Shown here one piece after another: positions 20,577-32,700 of a DNA stretch of 64,000 nucleotides. Each line of letters begins with the position of its first letter. Position 1 is the first letter of the stretch. This DNA comes from Diogma glabrata. Lineage: Eukaryota; Arthropoda; Insecta; Diptera; Cylindrotomidae. The notes under the pieces are model-generated. The model saw only the letters and a list, made by a program, of their open reading frames with translations. It was not told the origin of the DNA and did no database searches. Made by a program: the position numbers and the translations under genes. Location: contig OY856186.1 of the NCBI GenBank assembly GCA_963693315.1, positions 279,949,491-280,013,490 of the forward strand, written 5' to 3'.

Positions 20577-23413
20577 TATGCCACGAGGAGTTCATACTTT
20601 TTAAAGAAAAAGTTGGGTCCAGCAGAGAAAGACCAAATCTATAAATATGTTACAAAACCCGATGATATCCAAGGTTCATCAAAAGAAACTGATTATCACG
20701 TTGATGCAACGAATGTTTCAGAGAATATTGGCTCATCTTCGGAAAGTAACAGCAACAATACAGAATTAATAATGATAACCTATGATGACGAATTAGAAAG
20801 GAATAATGAAAATGACAGTGATAATGCCGCTAATGCTTCTACTATCGAAGACAGTATTTGCATGGGTGAATCACTTCAGGACTTAAGAGATGTATCACAT
20901 TGGAATATACTCGTATTTGGTAATGTTCGCATTGAAATCATAAGAAAAGAAAGTGAACATTTTGAAAATAGAGAAGGGTCGTTTGTTACTGTATCTAGAC
21001 ACGGGTTAGACATAAAAGGTGATATTCGCCATCTTTCTAAAGAATGGTTTTATAAAATGATGAATAATGGTGAAAAAATTCTACGGCCATGGATTGTTTA
21101 TTCTCCTGTAAATAATAACTTGCGTCCTGTATTACTTCTGTTGTCGTGTATTTGCTGTCACTAATAATAATAATAGAAAATCAACATTTACTTCTGGATA
21201 TCAGAAGCGGTGGAAACTAAATCCCAAAGTGGCCGAGCATGAAACTTCAAATGAACATCTGGAGAATTTTGAAAAGTGGAAAACTTTGGAAATGAGGTTA
21301 AAAATTCATAAAACGATACGAGACGTAGCCTTGCAATTAATATACAATAAAAAACCGAAGTGGAAACATCTTTTATCAAAATTATTGGATATAACTTTGT
21401 TTTTATCTAAACAAAACCCAGCATTTCATGGACATGATGAAGGACAAAGTTCTTCAAATAAAGGCAATTTCTTAGAACTAACCAAACTATTGTCAAAGTA
21501 TGATGTAGTGTTAAAAGAACACATTTTGAATTTGGAGCATGGTAAATCACCAAAAGTATCATATTTGTCACCAGATATACAAAATGAGTTCATAAATGTT
21601 TTAGCGATCCACGTAAAGTTTAAGCTTGTCAACGAAATTAAATCGGTTAAATATTTTGGAATTATGTTTGATAGCACACCTGACATTTCACATATTGATC
21701 AAATGTCAGAAGTGATTCGTTATGTGAAAATTGACGGTAGTAAAGTGGAAATCAAGGAAGTATTCCTTGGATTTTTTCCTTTACGTGGAAAAAAGCCGCT
21801 GATTTAAGCGATGAAATTCTTACACTGAAAAAAAAATTGAAGTAATGATAACCTCATCTCGAAGATAGCAGTTTATTATTCATGCAAAGAAAAGATATTT
21901 ACAAACAATTTCACCGTGATTGGGACAACTACTCAGTACTCAGTAACATTTTCCTGATAACAGAATGAGGTGTAATTAAAATATAAAGTGCTATCCAATA
22001 TAACAGTAGTTGAATAAAGTTAATAACTATTTCCATGAAAACATATTTCTTTGGCCTTATATCATGAATTTTTCATTTTAAAATTTAAGTATTTGAGATT
22101 AATTGAACTATATTTTATTTCCACATAAATATTTCATCTGATTGTCTCAACTGCATCGGCTTATCATTGTACGGTTGTTGAATCAATCTCGTATTTCGAT
22201 TCGCCATATCTGCCCGCACGGTGAGGTTGAGACAACTGCATTTCGATTGGAAATAGGACATGTTGTTTTCAGTGTAAAAATCTTGAAAATGATGGTATAG
22301 ATGTTATGAATTGTCGCTCCCAAAGGTTATGATAATGCAGCTGTTATGAGTAGTATACACGGAGAAGTGCAAGCTATTATTAAAGCAAAAAATAACAAAG
22401 CAATTTTTGTGGGCTGCAAAGATCATTCAATTAATTTATGCAGCCAACACTCGTCAGTGGAAGCCATTTTTACATGTTTTTCTGCTTCGACTAGCCGCTG
22501 GGAAGTACTTGCTAAACACAACAAAGCAACTGTTAAAATACTCTTAATAGCGCATTGGAGTGCTCATTATGCTGTAGTAAAAGTATTGGCCGAAAACTTT
22601 GATGGGATTGTGGCTGAAATTGAGAAGTTAAGTGATCAACAAGAAAATGTAGACACTAGAGGCGCTGCACAGAACCTTAACAATGCAGCATGTGATTTTT
22701 CGTTTCTTTGCTTTCTTTTGTTTTGGAATGATATTCTAAGAAAAATAATATCTGTGCTCAGATTGGATTGCAAAGCACGGGCTTGAATATTGATCAATTA
22801 GCTACAAAAATAGAGTCAATTCATAACGAAGTCTCATTGTAGAAGAGGCAATAGATCTTGCTGCGAAAAAATCGGAGGACTATGACATTCCAATGGAAAG
22901 CCGAATTCGTCATAAAAACGCAAAAAACGAACGGGTGGTGAGTTTGCACCTGATGTTGGACTGACACTGAGAGCTCAACTTAAAAAGGACATGTTGGAAT
23001 GTCTTGACCGATTCATTGTTGAACTCCGAACTAGACTGTTCTAGACTCCGAACTCAGTTCAAGATTTAGCTTCATTGTTCGAGGTTGTGCAGACAAACAC
23101 TTAGCTTTTGGCGAACATTGAAGAGTTAAAATTATCGGTATCGGTATTGGCAACAGAACTCCTCATAGAGATACAAAGGGTGAGGAGGGATTTAAAAGCG
23201 GCCAATGTTACAGTTTCTAGCTGGGTGTACCTAGACTTTTTGAAATTCATCGTAGAATGGGATTTTTTAGAATTTCTTCCGAATCTTACGGTCGCACTAA
23301 AGTTATTTATGACTATTTGCGTATTAGTGGCTTCGTGTGAGAGGAGTTTCAGCAAATTAAAATTAGTTAAAAATTACTTGCGGACTTATAATAATAATGC
23401 TCATTTGTATTAA
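20577..23413 (+). pseudogene. hAT-C transposase (ZMYM1-like), multiply broken
   Basis: Cut-and-paste transposase of the hAT superfamily. In order: an acidic N-terminus (about 20,600-20,900); a zinc-finger-linked part with a broken frame (HWNILVFGN...); SNEHLENFEKWKTLEMRL; LLDITLFLSKQNPAFHGHDE; GIMFDSTPDISHIDQMSEVI with the first catalytic Asp (about 21,670). A MITE follows (21,823-22,274), then GCKDHSINLCSQHS and TRGAAQNL (22,346-22,700). Frame breaks come next, then the C-terminal dimerisation motif ASCERSFSKLKLVKNYLR (about 23,330). At least three frameshifts, a stop and the insertion make it inactive. Of the same broad family as, but distinct from, the hAT-A enzyme. Confidence 0.85.
21823..22274. 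mobile_element. 452-bp CACTG-ended MITE inside the hAT-C transposase
   Basis: The ends are CACTGAAAA and TTTTCAGTG, flanked by TA on both sides (21,821-21,822; 22,275-22,276). Removing it rejoins DEIL to KNLENDGIDVM in the transposase frame, so the boundaries are firm. The TA duplication suggests a Tc1/mariner-like or related origin; TTA/TAA would also suit PIF/Harbinger. Confidence 0.75.
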
Positions 23414-23536
23414 TTAAAAAAAATTATAAATTACGTTTATCGGCTTTTTATTATTATTGACAGTTTTTATTTTTGGGGTGACACCACAATATCCGCCCCG
23501 GGTGCCACCCATGCTAGCTACGCCACTGATTGGAAC

Positions 23537-24449
23537 ATAAATATGGTTGTTACAAAGCAGCTCATCTCATCAGATACATGAAAAAATCTCTTTGCTTAAT
23601 ATATCAAAGTATGGACTATGGTTTTATATTATTGAAATTCACAAAGGGAAAAAATTATTGTATTTGTTGATTGGTCCTATCCTAACAAACAATCGAGAAA
23701 TAGAACCACGAAAATGGTTCAAAAGGAGACAAATACCTACAAAATTTGAAAATCAGTGGGTCTTCTATTTTCTTATTGAAAAATATGTTGATATTTTAAA
23801 ACAAAACTGTTTTGGAAACTGTTCTGCAATAATTTTTAATTAATAATGCACCATAATTATTTATTCAAACATTTCTAATTCAAACAATAAATCCAAGTTC
23901 TTATTAAAAATCAATACATACTTTGATGTAAAGTAGTAAAACTTAGCTAAAACAAATAACCAGTACATATAAGCTAAAACAAAACAGATTTACCATAGTA
24001 CTACTATGATAGTATATGATACGCTATAAGCAACACAGCATCTACTGCTATGGTTTTTGTTTGATTTTTTTCGTTTTTCTTTTCCTATTTGTGTTTCTTC
24101 TTTTTTTTTTGCGTACAAATATTATAATTCCGTACGCTGCAAGTTGGACAGCTTCTTGTATATTATTTGGACGAAATAAATAAATATTTTGATTGCGTTG
24201 AAGTTTTTTTTATAAATATTAGGAATTAATATAATTAAATAATAATAATAATAAACATTTATATGGAAATATTTGTATAATTTTACAGAAACTTTGAAGA
24301 TTTATTTTAAATAAATACTAAAGTATGGAAAATTTATTGAATGATGATTGATAAAATCTTTATTAAAAAACAATCGTTAATTTGAAAAAGAGCGGCCTGT
24401 TTCAAAGGGAAGCAGTGCTTCCCTAGCATCCAAAGACGCTTCGCCTATG
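23537..24449. other. hAT-B right portion, no gene recognised
   Basis: AT-rich. A 98-codon plus-strand frame at 23,547-23,843 (contains WFKRRQIPTKFENQWVFYFLIEKY) has no recognised motif and might be residual coding sequence of hAT-B. The rest is non-coding up to the CGCTTCGCCTATG end. Confidence 0.4.
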
Positions 24450-24457
24450 GATTATAT

Positions 24458-25704
24458 ATAAGCTGTGCAACGCAATACCTTGTAGCACCATCTCGCGTTT
24501 AATTAACAACATGCTGAGTAATCGTGTATTCAAAGTTCATCTAAATAATTCCTGTAGTAGGTCTAAAATGCTCAACAACGGTTTACCACAGGGTTCCGTC
24601 CTGGCGCCATTACTTTTTAATCTGTACATTCATGACATTCCTGACACAACATCAAAGAAATTTGGTTACGCTGATGATTGGACCCTGGCCACTCAAAACA
24701 AAGACATGGGTGTTTTGGAAGATTAACTCTCAACTGACCTAGCGATAATGAATGACTATTTTCGAACATGGAGCTTATTTCCCAATCTAAGTAAAACCGA
24801 GAGCTCCTGTTTCCACTTAAACAACAAACTGGCAAAACACGAACTATCAGTTTTATTTAACGGCACTGTCATTAAATACAATCAACAGCCAAAGTACCTG
24901 GGCATTACTCTAGATAGAACTCTTTCTTTTAAACTCCACCTAGAAAATACGTCACAAAAACTTAAAACGAGAAACAATATATTGCACAAACTGGCAGGCT
25001 CTACATGGGGTGCTACTCCAGCTACCCTCCGAACAACTGCTCTAAGTCTGGTTTACTCAGTGGCTGAGTATGGCGCACCAGTCTGGTTGAATAGCACACA
25101 TACTCAAAAAGTTGACTGTCAGCTGCATGCCACGATGCGTACTATAAGTGGTACTATCAGATCCACCCCTTTACCTTGGCTCCCTGTGTTAAGCAATATC
25201 GCTCCACCTGCACTCAGACGCTCGCATGCTCTCATGCGTGAACATAAAAAAGTAACCAACAACATCACGTTACCCTTGCACGAATATTACGGTGACCACA
25301 CTCGTTGTCGATTGAAGTCAAGAAAGCCTCCACATAAAACTGCCAGCAACCTGCTGGCAACTGATTTTAATATCTTGGATGCCTGGGATACCTCCTGGCA
25401 ACATTACAACACAACTGGCCTCTCTATTACTAACCCGACTTCTACCCAACCTGGTTTCGATTTGCCACGTCATACCTGGACTACACTAAACCGAATAAGA
25501 ACAAACCATGGACGTTGTGCTGATTCTTTCTACAAGTGGGGCATTTCAGAGTCCCCTGAGTGTGACTGCGGCGCTCCACAACAAACTATAAAACACATTG
25601 CAACTGTGTGTCCAATTCGACGTTACAATGGAAACATCTCAGACATCCATTTGGCAACTCCAGATGTAGTAGCATGGATAGACTCGCTCGATGTAAACAT
25701 CTAA
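24458..25704 (+). pseudogene. Non-LTR 1 reverse transcriptase, C-terminal part
   Basis: Continues the frame of 14,511-16,272. Contains GLPQGSVLAPLLFNLYIHDI, the YADD catalytic box (FGYADDWTLA), the thumb region and a C-terminal Cys/His motif (CDCGAPQQTIKHIATVC). A single in-frame TAA at 24,724 separates it into two runs; no frameshift is seen. Ends at residue ...DSLDVNI, with a ~150-base 3' UTR to the A-rich tail. Confidence 0.85.
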
Positions 25705-25869
25705 TGTTCAAATGTACTGCCCAATGTTCAAATATTTTACTTTTTAATTTTTACTTAAAAGACGCGCAATCAAATTGATTGTAAGTTCATTTAATGTGTA
25801 TCCATGTTTTGTTTTAGGTAGATTTCATAGAAGAGTCTACCTATTTTTAATGTGTCACCAAAAAAAAAA

Positions 25870-26275
25870 CCATACGCTAAATAAATCCGCTTCAGAACGG
25901 AGAAAGATCCCACTTGCGTTGCATATCGGCAATGTAAGAAATATTTTTAAAATAGTTTCCACATTGGGAAATGAAGATTGCAGGCCATCAATTACCTTGT
26001 ACATCTTAAATGGACAAGTGATGTTCTCTTCTTTTATATATTTTAAAAAATGATGTACTTCGTCTTTAAAATATTGTACTTCTATATCCCTCGCATATGT
26101 ATTTGACAATTCTAAAATACACTTGTCAACTTCATCACTGGATATATTTTGATCAAAAAATAATTTAAAATTATTTAAAACAGTTTCATATATGGACGTT
26201 CTGGTAGACATTTCAGTGGCAAGTCCATCACAGATCATATTGTGAGTATTTATAATAAACAATTTTCGTCCTACT
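25870..26275 (-). pseudogene. hAT-A transposase, middle to C-terminal part
   Basis: Encodes IINTHNMICDGLATEMSTR, then FPNVETILKIFLTLPICNAS and, after a 1-base shift, SFSVLKRI: the lead-in and first half of the hAT C-terminal dimerisation domain. Flanked by the non-LTR 1 insertion on one side and the satellite-bearing insertion on the other. N-terminal part at 31,371-32,700. Confidence 0.8.
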
Positions 26276-26559
26276 AGCCCGACAAACAATTTGTAACCGA
26301 CAGTCCCTATATAGTCCCAATGTAACCGTAAAATAAATATTTATATTACGAATTTTAGCACGAGCAATATTCGTTCATAACAAAATTATATATTTATTAA
26401 AAAATACATAAAATTTAAATTTTTTGTTATAGTATTAGTGTATTGACTTAAAAACAAAACACCGAAAGCAAAATAATATTCCGAACGATTATCGGTATCG
26501 ATTCGTTTCCATCTCTTTATATGTGGGGCAAATATTAAATAGAGTATGTATATATTGTG

Positions 26560-26676
26560 TTACGTTAACCTTTGACGTGAATAGTTGAATAGTTTTGTGA
26601 CAATAAAAACATTAAATTTTAAAGTGCAATTCACTGCGGTTTGTGTTTTGTACAAATATTTTGTGCCTAAGGTAAG
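26560..26676 (+). promoter_or_regulatory. Possible promoter and non-coding first exon
   Basis: A more complex, less AT-rich stretch ending GTGCCTAAG followed by a consensus donor GTAAGTA at 26,671. A matching acceptor TTTATTTAG ends at 29,854, immediately before a coding remnant, implying a ~3.2-kb intron largely filled by the satellite. No ATG of note in this exon. Confidence 0.35.
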
Positions 26677-26815
26677 TATAAGAACTTATTATACTCGTTT
26701 TTTATTTATAAAATTTCGTTATCTTTAAACTAAAAAAATTGAATTTACCTAGAATGTTTGAGAAACTAATTTAAAATATTTGAAAAATGTGCTACGTTGC
26801 GATAGTGTAGAGTTA

Positions 26816-29385
26816 GAACTATATCGTGAGACTAGATTTATTTAAAAACTTTATCAATAATAATTAATTGATTAGAGGAATTAAATTGTGTTTTTTTATA
26901 ATTTAATTGAATTATATTTTTAAAAATATACTATCGTTAACAAACTGGACACATTCACCGAAAAGTTACCGAAAAATATTCAAAAATTAATTTTTGGGGT
27001 TGTAACTAAATCGTGAGACTAGATTTATTTAAAAACTTTATCAATAATAATTAATTGATTAGAGGAATTAAATTGTGTTTTTTTTTATAATTTAATTGAA
27101 TTATATTTTTAAAAATATACTATCGTTAACAAGCCGGACACATTCACCGAAAAGTTACCGAAAAATATTCAAAAATTAATTTTTGGGGTTGTAACTAAAT
27201 CGTGAGACTAGATTTATTTAAAAACTTTTTCAATAATAATTAATTGATTAGAGGAATTAAATTGTTTTTTTTATAATTTAATTGAATTATATTTTTAAAA
27301 ATATACTATCGTTAACAAACCGGACACATTCACCGAAAAGTTACCGAAAAATATTCAAAAATTAATTTTTGGGGTTGTAACTAAATCGTGAGACTAGATT
27401 TATTTAAAAACTTTATCAATAATAATTAATTGATTAGAGGAATTAAATTGTGTTTTTTTTATAATTTAATTGAATTATATTTTTAAAAATATACTATCGT
27501 TAACAAACCGGACACATTCACCGAAAAATTATCGAAAAATATTCAAAAATTAATTTTTGGAGTTGTGAGACTAGATTTATTTAAAAACTTTATCAATAAT
27601 AATTAATTGATTAGAGGAATTAAATTGTTTTTTTTATAATTTAATTGAATTATATTTTTAAAAATTTAAAAATATACTATCGTTAACAAACCGGACACAT
27701 TCACCGAAAAGTTACCGAAAAATATTCAAAAATTAATTTTTGGGGTTGTAACTAAATCGTGAGACTAGATTTATTTAAAAACTTTATCAATAATAATTAA
27801 TTGATTAGAGGAATTAAATTGTGTTTTTTTTTATAATTTAATTGAATTATATTTTTAAAAATATACTATCGTTAACAAACCGGACACATTCACCGAAAAG
27901 TTACCGACAAATATTCAAAAATTAATTTTTGGAGTTGTGAGACTAGATTTATTTAAAAACTTTTTCAATAATAATTAATTGATTAGAGGAATTAAATTGT
28001 TTTTTTTATAATTTAATTGAATTATATTTTTAAAAATATACTATCGTTAACAAACCGGACACATTCACCGAAAAGTTACCGAAAAATATTCAAAAATTAA
28101 TTTTTGGGGTTGTAACTAAATCGTGAGACTAGATTTATTTAAAAACTTTATCAATAATAATTAATTGATTAGAGGAAATAAATTGTGTTTTTTTTATAAT
28201 TTAATTGAAATATATTTTTAAAAATATACTATCGTTAACAAACCGGACACATTCACCGAAAAATTATCGAAAAATATTCAAAAATTAATTTTTGGAGTTG
28301 TGAGACTAGATTTATTTAAAAACTTTATCAATAATAATTAATTGATTAGAGGAATTAAATTGTTTTTTTTATAATTTAATTGAATTATATTTTTAAAAAT
28401 TTAAAAATATACTATCGTTCACAAACCGGACGCATTCACCGAAAAGTTACCGAAAAATATTCAAAAATTAATTTGTGGAGTAGTAACTAAATCGTGAGAC
28501 TAGATTTATTTAAAAACTTTATCAATAATAATTAATTGATTAGAGGAATTAAATTGTGTTTTTTTTTTATAATTTAATTGAATTATATTTTTAAAAATAT
28601 ACTATCGTTAACAAACCGGACACATTCTCCGAAAAGTTACCGAAAAATATTCAAAAATTAATTTTTGGAGTTGTGAGACTAGATTTATTTAAAAACTTTA
28701 TCAATAATAATTAATTGAATAGAGGAATTAAATTGTTTTTTTTATAATTTAATTGAATTATATTTTTAAAAATATACTATCGTTAACAAACCGGACACAT
28801 TCACCGAAAAGTTACCAAAAAATATTCAAAAATTAATTTTTGGGGTTGTAACTAAATCGTGACACTAGATTTATTTAAAAACTTTATCAATAATAATTAA
28901 TTGATTAGAGGAATTAAATTGTGTTTTTTTATAATTTAATCGAATTATATTTTTAAAAATATACTATCGTTACAAACCGGACACATTCACCGAAAAATTA
29001 CCGAAAAATATTCAAAAATTAATTTTTGGAGTTGTGAGACTAGATTTATTTAAAAACTTTATCAATAATAATTAATTGATTACTTAGAGGAATTAAATTG
29101 TTTTTTTTTATAATTTAATTGAATTATATTTTTAAAAATATACTATCGTTCACAAACCGGACGAATTCACCGAAAAGTTACCGAAAAATATTCAAAAATT
29201 AATTTTTGGAGTAGTAACTAAATCGTGAGACTAGATTTATTTAAAAACTTTATCAATAATAATTAATTGATTAGAGGAATTAAATTGTTTTTTTTTATAA
29301 TTTAATTGAATTATATTTATAAAAATATACTATCGTTAACAAACCGGACACATTCACTGAAAAGTTACCGAAAAATATTCAAAGG
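26816..29385. repeat. AT-rich satellite, 14 units of 175-194 bp, dimeric and tetrameric order
   Basis: Units begin GTGAGACTAGATTTATTT at 26,826, 27,013, 27,202, 27,388, 27,565, 27,759, 27,937, 28,123, 28,300, 28,494, 28,673, 28,859 (GTGACACT), 29,034 and 29,225. From the fourth on, units with GTAACTAAATC before the start alternate strictly with units lacking that 10-bp block. Units 5 and 9 share a 16-bp internal duplication (AAAAATTTAAAAATATA); units 9 and 13 share TTCACAAACCGGACG. This gives a four-unit period of about 735 bp. Confidence 0.9.
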
Positions 29386-29854
29386 AATCTCACAAAATTC
29401 TTATGAAATCTACGTCATTGTTTTGGATAGATTTAATTTCATGGTGTTTTTGTTTTTATTGTTTTAATTTTTTGATTTGACCCTTTTTCTTGGAATCAAT
29501 GTTCGGAACCAGTGTTTATAATAAGTTATAATGATTTAAAAATATTTTTCATGCTATTTGAAGAAGTTTGCAAGGAAGGTTTCTGAGCCAATTGAAACAA
29601 TTGGGTTGGAAAATAACCGCTCGCGTAGTTTGTAAATATTGAAAACTGCAATTAACTATATAAAAATTTTTGGACAACAGAAAAAATTAGGTGTTGGAAC
29701 CAAATTGAGGTTTAATACAATTTTATTTTGTATTTCGTTGCCATTATTTAGAATCGTAACCATATTTTAATAAACATTTTTTCTTTAATAAAAAAGAATA
29801 AATATAGTTTTTATTAAAATGTAAACATTTTTAAATTTCATATATTTTATTTAG

Positions 29855-30522
29855 AATATTCAATACATTGAAAAATGCCTAGATATAAAAGCCTTTAAAT
29901 ATTTCAAAGCAATCTCTTAGACGTCGTTTAAAGACAAAGAAGACATCTGCTAGTGTGGAGCATGAAATAATTGACGAAGAGTCTATTTTCATGCAGACTC
30001 AATCTCCTGTGAAATTGGTTTTTTACAACTAATGTAAAACCGTTTTCGCTAAATGTACTATTTGCTACGGTAGTAAATTACAAATCGACAATATAGCATT
30101 CAAAATTCATATGATAATTTTTAATGGTTGCTTTGATTTCAATACATACAAAATTACATGAAAGTACCTTAGTAACTACATTTTGTTATTTAGTGAAAGT
30201 GATTTTACACTATTGGAAAAAAACCCATTTTAACAGAGGATTAAGCCTCAATGAAAATTGGTTTTTCATATGCTATAGTAGAAAAAATTGTTTTATAATC
30301 TTTTTAAATTTAAAAACTAATTTATTTTTTTGGTTTTTATTAGGAAAAACAAAACAAACCTTTAATAAGTTGGACAACATAATCTGTTTGACGGAAACAA
30401 CCCTTAACTACCTGAATCGCGACCAGCGAATTACGAATGAGGTGGTAAAGAAGGCGGTACAGGAATTTCTAAAAAGATCCTCCATAAGGATGAACTGCCT
30501 TCAAAATAATAAAAAATTATAA
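29855..30522 (+). pseudogene. Broken spliced gene of unknown family inside the insertion
   Basis: After an acceptor at 29,854 the sequence reads ATG MPRYK, then with a 1-base shift PLNISKQSLRRRLKTKKTSA and VEHEIIDEESIFMQTQSP. A second coding block follows an acceptor TTTTTATTAG at about 30,344: GKTKQTFNKLDNIICLTETT, ITNEVVKKAVQEFLKRSSIR, ending at TAA 30,520-30,522, with AATAAA about 30,550. The Arg/Lys-rich start followed by acidic sequence suggests a nuclear protein. The family is not recognised; it may be an accessory or transposase-related protein of the insertion. The frameshift makes function unlikely. Confidence 0.4.
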
Positions 30523-30859
30523 TTGCTTTGTGAATTTAATTTGAATTAAAATAAATTTATGTTATTTTGTAACAGTTTTGTTTTTATTTTTGATAACTTT
30601 CCGTAGTCCGTAAAAAACTATCCTTTGCCATATATTATTACCTTATGTATCACCAAAAACCACTCAAATATGAGTATATTTTTAAAATTATTGCAGGTCC
30701 CAATTGTACACGAAGGCCATAAAAATGCTGACGAAATATAGTCACAAATTTGAGTGCACTGAATTATATTAGGAAACTGTCTAATTGCTAATAAAATAAA
30801 GCAATAAAGTTCAACAAAATATATTTTTTATTACAGTGGTTATTTCAGGCTAAAATTGT

Positions 30860-31175
30860 ATTAAGACCGTAAAATGTTCAATGTAATATAGTCACAGATT
30901 GCACTTTAAGTACATTAAAAGACCGTGAAATTACTGATGAAATATAGCAAAAAAAGCATTTTCAGGTATACTAGGAGACCATTGACAGATTGCACTTAAA
31001 GTATACTAAAAAACCGTAAAATTACTGATAAAATATAGTGAAAAAGAGAATTTCAGGTATACTAGGAGACCATTGACAGGTAGCACTTAAAGTATACTTA
31101 AAAACCGTAAAATTACGGATGAAATATAGCGAAAAAGTAATTTTCAGGTATACTAGGAGACCATTAAATCTCTGA
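30860..31175. repeat. 91-bp tandem repeat
   Basis: Units carry CAGGTATACTAGGAGACCATT, GCACTTAAAGTATACT and CCGTAAAATTACTGAT; CTAGGAGACC recurs at 30,971, 31,062 and 31,153. An earlier, more diverged unit precedes. ACCGTAAA also occurs near both ends of the host insertion, so the array probably arose from its subterminal sequence. Confidence 0.75.
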
Positions 31176-31370
31176 TGAAAATGAGATTCAAAGTTTAACA
31201 AAAGTCAGTCTTTTTTAATATTTGATATAAACTTAATTTAGAGAAAAAGACCGTAAAGTTACCGAAATAGTCCTCGTTCGTCTACAGTGAATGCCCCATT
31301 TGCTGACCGTTTTACAGTTACATCATGGTTACGTGTCCACTTGTGCCTGACATGGTCACAAGTTAACATT

Positions 31371-32700
31371 TCAGTAATTTTTTGGTCCCAATTGATAAAA
31401 TTGTTTGTCGGGTAGCTGTGTATCATTTGCAGATGATTCATCATACATAATTTTGCGTTTTCTTTTTCGTCCTTCTTTGTAGCTAATATTGTCTGTTAAT
31501 AACTTTGCTTGCTTTTCTATGCTCTCAAAATCATTCCGAACATCCCTTATAAATTGTGACAAAGAATTAAACAATTTTACTCCTTGTAATAAGTTCGTTT
31601 GAATATTTTGAAATGATTTTCTAGTACTATTGATTCTTTACAATAATATATCCCATAGAACGGTTAATAAGGCAATTCATATTCATCGAAAGAGCTAGCT
31701 AATTTTTTAACCTCAACTTTAGTAATCGGTTTTTCGTCTTCATTTTCGCTAATTTGGATAAGAACGCTTTTAATACTTTTGTAATTAAACCGCAAGGCGG
31801 ATACTGCATCAGCTCTTACAGACCATCTTGTCACTTGTGTCACTTAATTTTTTAATATGTTTGGAATTAGGATCGGAAAAATTATCAATAAGCAACTTCC
31901 ATCTGTGAGTAGATGAAGAAAAGAATACATATATATTTTGGATAAAGTTACCGCAGTAGAATAGGCATCTGCCGCATAATTTCCAATTAAATTAAGCGTA
32001 TGACTTGTACAAGGAATAAAAATGGCGGTCTCACTTAGAGTTTTAATTTTGGCTTGTAAACCATTATATTTTCCGGCCATATATGTTTGACCGCGACAAT
32101 TTTTAATATCCAAAGACAAATTGTTTAAAGTTTTCAAAATAAGTTGTGCTAGATATTCTGAATTGTGATTTTCAATTTGTAAAAATCCAAAAATCGTTCT
32201 CTCGCATCGCCCACTTTATCAATGTACCTTAATATAAAACTTAGTTGGTCAGTGTGGTTCACGTCTGGCGTAGAATCAACAATAATTGAAGAGTCCTGAA
32301 TTTCTTGAATTAGGTGTTCTTTTACTTCAGTTCCCATTAAATTTATAAACTCATCGCATGTGGTATGTAATAAATAACTTACATTACCTTTTCCTGGATG
32401 GCTGTACCTCTCCAAATGATTTTTAAGAAAATCATCGAATTGGGATAGGTACTCAATGCATGTCATAAAATTTCCTTTTCTGTTTGAATCAATATCTTCT
32501 CGATGACCACGAAATGCTAAACCTAAAGTAGCTAATAGCTTTACTGTAGCTGCAACTCTTTTTAAAACTTCCCGCCAGCATTTTTGTTGTACTTCAATTT
32601 CACGAGCTATTTGAGTATCAATACGTCCAGTTACAAACAATCTTTTTTTCAAATTTTTCTAACAAATTTTTTAGACAATCTTTTTTCCAATCAACGTTGA
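31371..32700 (-). pseudogene. hAT-A transposase (ZMYM1-like), N-terminal and catalytic part
   Basis: Minus-strand pieces in order: WREVLKRVAATVKLLATLGL and AFRGHREDIDSNRKGNFMTC; the catalytic region IIVDSTPDVNHTDQLSFILR (first Asp); NCRGQTYMAGKYNGLQAKI; CTSHTLNLIGNYAADA, the conserved H..N.. motif; then FNSLSQFIRDVRNDFESIEK. At least two frameshifts. Continues at 26,275. The zinc-finger N-terminus is missing upstream, where the Tigger element begins at 32,881. It would catalyse hAT-A excision; it cannot in this state. Confidence 0.85.

Larger units (their letters stand above)
17681..23528 (+). mobile_element. hAT-C: ZMYM1-like hAT transposon
   Basis: The ends are CAGAGGCGTAGCTAG (17,681) and CAGTGGCGTAGCTAG (complement, ending 23,528). 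The 8-bp target duplication ATTGGAAC is at 17,673-17,680 and 23,529-23,536. Both subtermini contain GCCCCGGGTG and a GGGGTGACAC block. It carries a decayed transposase (20,577-23,413), a 77-bp satellite, a Penelope fragment and a MITE. It lies inside hAT-B. Confidence 0.9.
16273..24449. mobile_element. hAT-B: element with CATAGGCGAAGCG ends
   Basis: Terminal inverted repeats are CATAGGCGAAGCG (16,273) and its complement (ending 24,449). The 8-bp target duplication GATTATAT is at 16,265-16,272 and 24,450-24,457. The size and ends fit the hAT superfamily. No transposase is recognised in its own sequence (16,273-17,680 and 23,537-24,449); short frames at 17,458-17,646 and 23,547-23,843 are uninterpretable. 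It is probably non-autonomous or badly decayed. It interrupts non-LTR 1 and is itself interrupted by hAT-C. Confidence 0.85.
14373..25884 (+). mobile_element. Non-LTR retrotransposon 1 (APE-type, Jockey/I-like), split by hAT-B
   Basis: Inserted into the hAT-A transposase gene. An imperfect ~14-bp target duplication ATCCGCTTCAAACG / ATCCGCTTCAGAACG is at 14,359-14,372 and 25,885-25,899. The single recognisable protein, endonuclease plus RT, is encoded at 14,511-16,272 and 24,458-25,704. The 5' leader (14,373-14,510) ends in a run of about 33 A just before the ATG. No ORF1 is seen. The 3' end is A-rich (25,860-25,869). Confidence 0.8.
26260..31385. mobile_element. Satellite-bearing insertion in the hAT-A transposase gene
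   Basis: It divides the hAT-A transposase between DKQF (minus strand, ~31,395) and IINTHNM (~26,255), codons that join without a gap if it is removed. The ends contain CAATTTTCGTCC and TCAATTGGGACC in inverted orientation; the duplication appears to be only about 3 bp (TTT), so the superfamily is unknown. Content: a promoter-like region with a splice donor, a 2.6-kb satellite, remnants of a spliced gene on the plus strand, and a 91-bp tandem repeat. Boundaries are good to about 10 bp. Confidence 0.6.

Noticed and set aside
26816..29385. Regular repeats considered as a CRISPR array
   Set aside because: Repeats are contiguous with no unique spacers, and the DNA is eukaryotic.
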